This document shows, piece after piece, positions 60,231 to 64,000 of a DNA stretch of 64,000 nucleotides; position 1 is the first letter of the stretch; each line of letters starts with the position of its first letter. The notes beneath the pieces were generated by a model. It ran no database searches. It was not told where the DNA came from and saw only the letters and a program-made list of their open reading frames with translations. A program made the translations under genes and the position numbers. Origin of the DNA: Alsobacter ponti (GTDB taxonomy: Bacteria; Pseudomonadota; Alphaproteobacteria; Rhizobiales; Beijerinckiaceae); NCBI RefSeq assembly GCF_024294805.1, contig NZ_JANCLU010000003.1, positions 124,001 through 188,000 on the forward strand, given 5' to 3'.

Positions 60231-61340
60231 ATGCCCTCCATCACGCCGCCGGAACTCCAAGGACTCGTGGCGATCGCCCGCGAGGAAGGGCTCGACATGA
60301 AGCCCGTCCTTCTGCGCGTGCTCGTCGACCTGTTCATCCAGGCCGACGGCCACACGCCTGACGAAGTCGCGCAGTTCCGCGAGATCGCCGGCGCGCTCTC
60401 GCGCGAGGTGGACGCCGAGACGGCCCTGACGGTGGCGTGCCGCCTCTCCGTCTACGACGAGACCCCGCCCAGCGTCGGCGAGGCGCTGATCAGCCGCAAG
60501 GACGACGCCGCGCGCATCATCCTGGCCGACGCGGCGTGGCTGCCGCGCTACGTGCTGGTCGAGCAGGCGGCCGCCGGCCACCGGCAGATGGCCGCCGCGG
60601 TGGCGGCGCGCGCCGGGCTGGAGGCGTCGATCGTGCGGCTGCTGCTGTCGCGCCGCGACGCGGTGGTCGACACCACGCTCGCCGCCAACACCACGATTCG
60701 CCTGGGCAGCGACATGCGGTCCGAACTGCTGGAGCGGGCGCGTGACGAGGACGCCATCGCGACCGCGCTGCTGTCGCGGTTCGACCTGGCTCCCATCGAC
60801 AAGGCCGTGCTCTTCCTGGTGGCCGACAAGGCCACGCGCGCCGCCATTCTCGAAGCCGCCGAGGCGATGGCCGCCTCCGGCAGCCCGGAGCGCTGGACGG
60901 CTCCGCCGCCCGAACTGCTCACCGGCCTCGAACTCGCGGCCCGTTCCGGCGACACTTCCTCGCTGGCCGCGCTGCTGGCGCTCGCCTTCGGCTGCGCCGT
61001 CGAAAAGGCGGCCCGCCTGGTGCGCGACCGGACGGGAGAGGGCTTCGCGCTGGCGCTGGTGGCGCTCGGGGCGCCGGACGACGTGCTGGTGCGCGTGCTG
61101 ACGGCGCGCGATCCCCTGGTGAGCCACACAACGCACCGCGTGTTCGCGCTCGTCGACATGGCTCGTGGCCTATCCCAGCCCGCCGCGCGCCTCGTCGTCG
61201 CGGCGATCCTGGGCCGCAACCGCGACGCCGGGGCGGCGCGTCACGAGCCGGTCTACGACCCCGCCGTCGCGCCCGAGCGCCGCGGCGGACAGCCGGGCCA
61301 GACGGCGGCGCGCGAGCAGGTGACCGCGCTGCGCGCCTGA
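60231..61340 (+). CDS. DUF2336-family helical-repeat protein
   Basis: 369 residues, predicted all-alpha with HEAT-like repeats (LVAIAREEGLDMKPVLLRVLVDLFIQADGHTPDEVAQF, then SVGEALISRKDDAARIILADAAWLPRYVLVEQA and many Ala/Leu-rich helices). DUF2336 proteins are common in motile alphaproteobacteria and lack known activity. The promoter element with TTAACC suggests cell-cycle control. Confidence 0.8.
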   Translation: MPSITPPELQGLVAIAREEGLDMKPVLLRVLVDLFIQADGHTPDEVAQFREIAGALSREVDAETALTVACRLSVYDETPPSVGEALISRKDDAARIILADAAWLPRYVLVEQAAAGHRQMAAAVAARAGLEASIVRLLLSRRDAVVDTTLAANTTIRLGSDMRSELLERARDEDAIATALLSRFDLAPIDKAVLFLVADKATRAAILEAAEAMAASGSPERWTAPPPELLTGLELAARSGDTSSLAALLALAFGCAVEKAARLVRDRTGEGFALALVALGAPDDVLVRVLTARDPLVSHTTHRVFALVDMARGLSQPAARLVVAAILGRNRDAGAARHEPVYDPAVAPERRGGQPGQTAAREQVTALRA

Positions 61341-61346
61341 CGCCGT

Positions 61347-61694
61347 TCAGACCTCGGCGAGGTCGAGGCGGGGATTGCCGCTGCGGTCGTCCACCTCGAC
61401 GATCCACAGATCCGAATCGAACCTGATTTCCTTCTGGAGCCGGGCTTCCGCGTCCGGGATCAGAATGGCCTCGTCGGCGTGCAGCCTGACGAAGCGGCGG
61501 ACGAGGTCGTCGTCGGCGTCGAAAGCCGTCTGCGGCGCAGGGCCGTAGAGGGCGCAGGTCCCGTCGAGGCGGTCGATCTTGATCCAGATGGCCCCGGCTT
61601 CCGCGGCCCCGCGCCGGCGCAGAACCGCCTGCACGCCCTCGATGTCGCAGCGCCGGATGTAGGCGGACACCCAGATGTCGCTGCGCAGCCTCAT
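61347..61694 (-). CDS. DUF1491-family protein
   Basis: 115 residues. Conserved: MRLRSDIWVSAYIRRC, RRRGAAEAGAIWIKIDRLDGTCALYGPAPQ and DSDLWIVEVDDRSG. Small cytoplasmic alphaproteobacterial family without known function. It lies 10 bp downstream of the peptidoglycan-binding protein gene and is probably cotranscribed with it. Confidence 0.88.
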   Translation of the reverse strand: MRLRSDIWVSAYIRRCDIEGVQAVLRRRGAAEAGAIWIKIDRLDGTCALYGPAPQTAFDADDDLVRRFVRLHADEAILIPDAEARLQKEIRFDSDLWIVEVDDRSGNPRLDLAEV

Positions 61695-61704
61695 GGCCGG
61701 CGCG

Positions 61705-62337
61705 TCATTCGACGGGCACGCCCGAGGCGCTGGCCAGCTCGCGCGCCGTTCGCCCGCTCGCCTCGCCCGTCACGGGAAGGCGGCGATCCCGCTCGAAGCG
61801 CTCGATGGCCTGCTTGGTGCCCGGGCCCATCAGCCCGTCCGGCTTGACGGGGCCGTAATTGAGCTTGTTGAGGGCGCGCTGGGCGGCCAGCACCGCGCGG
61901 CTCGGCTCCACGGCGGCGGGCGCGGGAGTAGCTCCGCCCCGCAGCATGTCGGCGATGGCGTCGCGGGACGACGCGGCGGCAGGAGCCGGGGCCGGCGCGG
62001 CGGCCGGCGCGCGCGGCGTCGTCGGCTGGGCAGGGACCGCGGCAGCCGGCTGGGCGAGATCGGCGGGGCGGGCCGGCGGGAGCGGCCGCGCGGCCGAAGC
62101 GGCCGGGCGGGCGTCGCCCTGGAACAGCGGCGCGGGATGCGGCCCGCCCTGCAGCGCCAGCGCGTTGATGATGATGCCGACGCCCACGGCGGCGCCGGTC
62201 GCGCCGACGACGACGCGGCCCGGCTTGCGGAACAGGGCCCGCAGCCACTGCCAGCGGCGGCGCTTCTGTCCTTTCCGGGACGGACGGACCTGTCCGAGGA
62301 CGAAGTCGTGGTCGGCGCGGGCGAGCATCTCAGGCAC
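61705..62337 (-). CDS. Membrane-anchored peptidoglycan-binding-domain protein
   Basis: 210 residues from GTG 62337 (AAAGAGG upstream; ATG 62328 is an alternative). A basic region (RKGQKRRRW) precedes one transmembrane helix (VVVGATGAAVGVGIIINALAL), then a long Ala/Pro linker and a C-terminal PG_binding_1 domain (VLAAQRALNKLNYGPVKPDGLMGPGTKQAIERFERDRRLPVTGE). It overlaps the end of the kinase gene by 8 nt and may be coupled to it. Confidence 0.85.
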   Translation of the reverse strand: MPEMLARADHDFVLGQVRPSRKGQKRRRWQWLRALFRKPGRVVVGATGAAVGVGIIINALALQGGPHPAPLFQGDARPAASAARPLPPARPADLAQPAAAVPAQPTTPRAPAAAPAPAPAAASSRDAIADMLRGGATPAPAAVEPSRAVLAAQRALNKLNYGPVKPDGLMGPGTKQAIERFERDRRLPVTGEASGRTARELASASGVPVE

Positions 62338-64000
62338 GTTTTTTGACCTCTTTCGAGGGTGAAGTTGTATCGGGAACCGGGTCTGACGCCACGGGACGCT
62401 CCGCAACGCCGGCCGTGACGCGCTGTTCCGCCGGATCGAGCAGGCCGTAGCTCACGGTCCCGCGCTTGCGGCGGTCGGGCGGCGTCAGCGGCAGGCTCAG
62501 GAGAACGGTCGTGCCGCGCCCGGGCGCGCTGTCGATTCGCAGCGAGCCGCCATGCAGCGCCACGAGGCTCTTGACCACGGAAAGGCCGAGTCCCGCCCCC
62601 TCATGGCCGGAGTCCTTGCCCGCGCGGCCCTGGAAGAACGGCTCGCACAGCCGCGACTGGTCCTCCGGCGCGATGCCGATGCCGGTGTCGTCGACCGTGA
62701 AGAGCACGCCGTCGAGATCGCGCGTCGCGCGCAGGCGCACCTGTCCGCCGGCCGGCGTGAACTTGATCGCGTTGCCCACGACATTGAGCAGCATCTGCCG
62801 GCAGGCCCGCTGGTCGGCGAGGATGCGGGGCAGGCCCGGATCGACGATGCAGTCCAGCGCCACCCGCGCCTGGTCGGCGTTGATGCGCAGGATCTCCGCG
62901 GTGCCCTCGACGAGGTCAATGACGGACAGCGGCTCGGGGTCGAGCGGGAACGCGCCGGCTTCGATGCGGGAGACGTCGAGCAGCGTGTTGACCACGCCGA
63001 GCAGGTGCTCGCCCGACATATGGACGATGCGCGCGTAATCGCGTCGGCGGGCGTCTTCCTGCGGCACGAGGGCGGGGTCGGCGAGGATCTGCGAGAAACC
63101 GATAATGGCGTTCAGCGGCGTGCGGAGTTCGTGGCTGACCGTGGTCAGAAAGCTGCCCTTGAGCGCGTTCGCCGCCACGGCCTCGGCGCGCGCGGCCTCG
63201 AGCCGCTCCAGCCGCTCGCGCGTCTCGGAGACGTCGCGCATGACGCTGACGACGGTGGCCCCGCCGTCGCCCGAGAAGGCGCGGGGCCGCATCTCGAAGG
63301 TCGCGAAGGCGGGGGCGGGGCCCTGCCCCGGCGTCGCCTCCTCGCAGCGTACGCGCACGGTGGCGCGGACATCCGCCACCCCGTCCCCGGCATCGCTCAG
63401 CGCCTTGAGGTAGGATGGGCGGTCGGCGACGTGGACACGGTCGAACAGGCCGCGCCCATGCAGGCCGCCCGGCGCGACGCCGAGGAGCGCCTGGCAGGCT
63501 CTGCCGACCGAGACGACCTGGCCCTGCGCGTCCTGCCAGACAACGAGGTCGCCGAACGCCTCCTCGATCAGCCCGGCCTGCGCGCCGATGCGGCGCTCCC
63601 GCGCGGCGCGGACGCCGAAATCCCGCATGGCGAAGAGCCCCAGGCCGCTTGCCGCCGCGAGCTGCGCGACGGGCGCGGCGAGTTCGCCGAGCCCCGCCCC
63701 CTGCGACAGCGCCAGCGTGGCCAAACCGGCGGTGGAAGCGCCCACGGCGGCCGCGAGCACCAGCGGGCCGCCCAGAACCGCGGCCTCGACGGCCAGTATC
63801 GGCACGATGGCCAGCAACGGGGAGCCTAGCCCCTGCCCGTCCGCCATCCAGAAGGCCCCGGCCAGCAGGCTCGCGAAGGAGAGCGCGAACGCGGCGAGGA
63901 GACGGCCCGTCCGCGAGGCCAGCACCGCCCAGCCCGCCTGCGACGCCGCCGCCAGGATGAGCAGGCCGGCCGTCAAGCCCATGCCGCCCGAGGTGGCGAG
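62330..64000 (-). CDS. PAS-containing sensor histidine kinase, PleC/DivJ-like (5' end at or beyond window edge)
   Basis: At least 550 residues from ATG 63982; the frame stays open to the window end, so the start may lie outside. Residues 1-120 are hydrophobic, with about four to six membrane helices. A PAS domain spans about 135-250. HisKA has His284 (TVSHELRTPLNAIIGFSQIL). HATPase motifs: NVVGNAIKFTPAGG, DDTGIGIAPED, GAGLGLSVVKSLVALHGG. The HisKA type matches PleC/DivJ kinases of the DivK-CtrA pathway. No receiver domain is attached. Confidence 0.85.
   Translation of the reverse strand, partial: LATSGGMGLTAGLLILAAASQAGWAVLASRTGRLLAAFALSFASLLAGAFWMADGQGLGSPLLAIVPILAVEAAVLGGPLVLAAAVGASTAGLATLALSQGAGLGELAAPVAQLAAASGLGLFAMRDFGVRAARERRIGAQAGLIEEAFGDLVVWQDAQGQVVSVGRACQALLGVAPGGLHGRGLFDRVHVADRPSYLKALSDAGDGVADVRATVRVRCEEATPGQGPAPAFATFEMRPRAFSGDGGATVVSVMRDVSETRERLERLEAARAEAVAANALKGSFLTTVSHELRTPLNAIIGFSQILADPALVPQEDARRRDYARIVHMSGEHLLGVVNTLLDVSRIEAGAFPLDPEPLSVIDLVEGTAEILRINADQARVALDCIVDPGLPRILADQRACRQMLLNVVGNAIKFTPAGGQVRLRATRDLDGVLFTVDDTGIGIAPEDQSRLCEPFFQGRAGKDSGHEGAGLGLSVVKSLVALHGGSLRIDSAPGRGTTVLLSLPLTPPDRRKRGTVSYGLLDPAEQRVTAGVAERPVASDPVPDTTSPSKEVKKRA

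Noticed and set aside
1-64000. tRNA, rRNA or riboswitch genes
   Set aside because: No cloverleaf-like or conserved RNA segments were noticed; TTCGAATCC-like matches fall inside coding sequence.

Overview
The window is GC-rich DNA of an alphaproteobacterium, most probably in the Hyphomicrobiales (Rhizobiales). This rests on gene content: a complete Rhodobacter-type gene transfer agent (GTA) cluster, DUF1491, DUF2336 and YcgN-type housekeeping genes, TTAACC boxes of the CtrA type, a PleC/DivJ-like kinase, and several TRAP and peptide ABC uptake systems. No rRNA, tRNA, CRISPR array, integrase or replication gene was seen.

Layout. 1-5787: an IclR-type regulator (cut by the window start) divergent from a five-gene peptide/opine-type ABC importer, with a perfect palindrome between them. 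5869-11896: a mixed block with a SulP-STAS-cNMP transporter, a class III cyclase fused to a YHS domain, an ABM monooxygenase next to an ECF41-like sigma factor, and small conserved proteins. 12037-13352: a PhzF-family protein, a small lipoprotein and an IS3-type transposase remnant. 13522-28737: a large catabolic island that looks less GC-rich than its surroundings. Its minus-strand operon encodes a CoA ligase, a 76-aa protein, a thiolase-like protein, a DUF35 protein, TRAP P and Q subunits, a CaiB-type CoA transferase, an atypical epimerase-like protein, the TRAP M subunit and a TetR-hotdog regulator. It is divergent from a plus-strand operon of 2-oxoacid dehydrogenase E1-alpha, E1-beta, an enoyl-CoA hydratase, E2 and an acyl-CoA dehydrogenase. 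The likely flow is TRAP uptake of a carboxylic acid, CoA activation, then beta-oxidation-like or retro-aldol steps. 28848-33424: a sialic-acid-like module (NanA-type lyase, NanR-type repressor, TRAP P, Q and M) with a palindromic GGTATA operator over the TRAP promoter.

33664-51796 (minus strand): a full GTA gene set in canonical order from small terminase through g15, followed by a DUF2793 fibre-type protein and an endolysin whose 3' end carries a well-placed in-frame internal start for a holin-like protein. Two plus-strand genes sit inside it: a trypsin-like protease between g5 and g6, and a YdcH/DUF465 gene between g11 and g12. Two direct copies of a dispersed repeat of about 190 bp bracket the g1-g11 segment. 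52311-54739: an RTX repeat protein, decayed duplicates of its 3' end, and an AT-rich, apparently foreign secreted-protein gene wedged between them. 54823-64000: core-type genes, namely YcgN, a class A penicillin-binding protein with DUF1214/DUF1254 genes, a lipoprotein, DUF2336, DUF1491, a peptidoglycan-binding protein and a PleC/DivJ-like histidine kinase cut by, or ending at, the window edge.

Start codons were chosen by ribosome-binding site and by the 4-nt stop/start overlaps typical of these operons. Function calls rest on motif and family recognition by eye; no database search was run.
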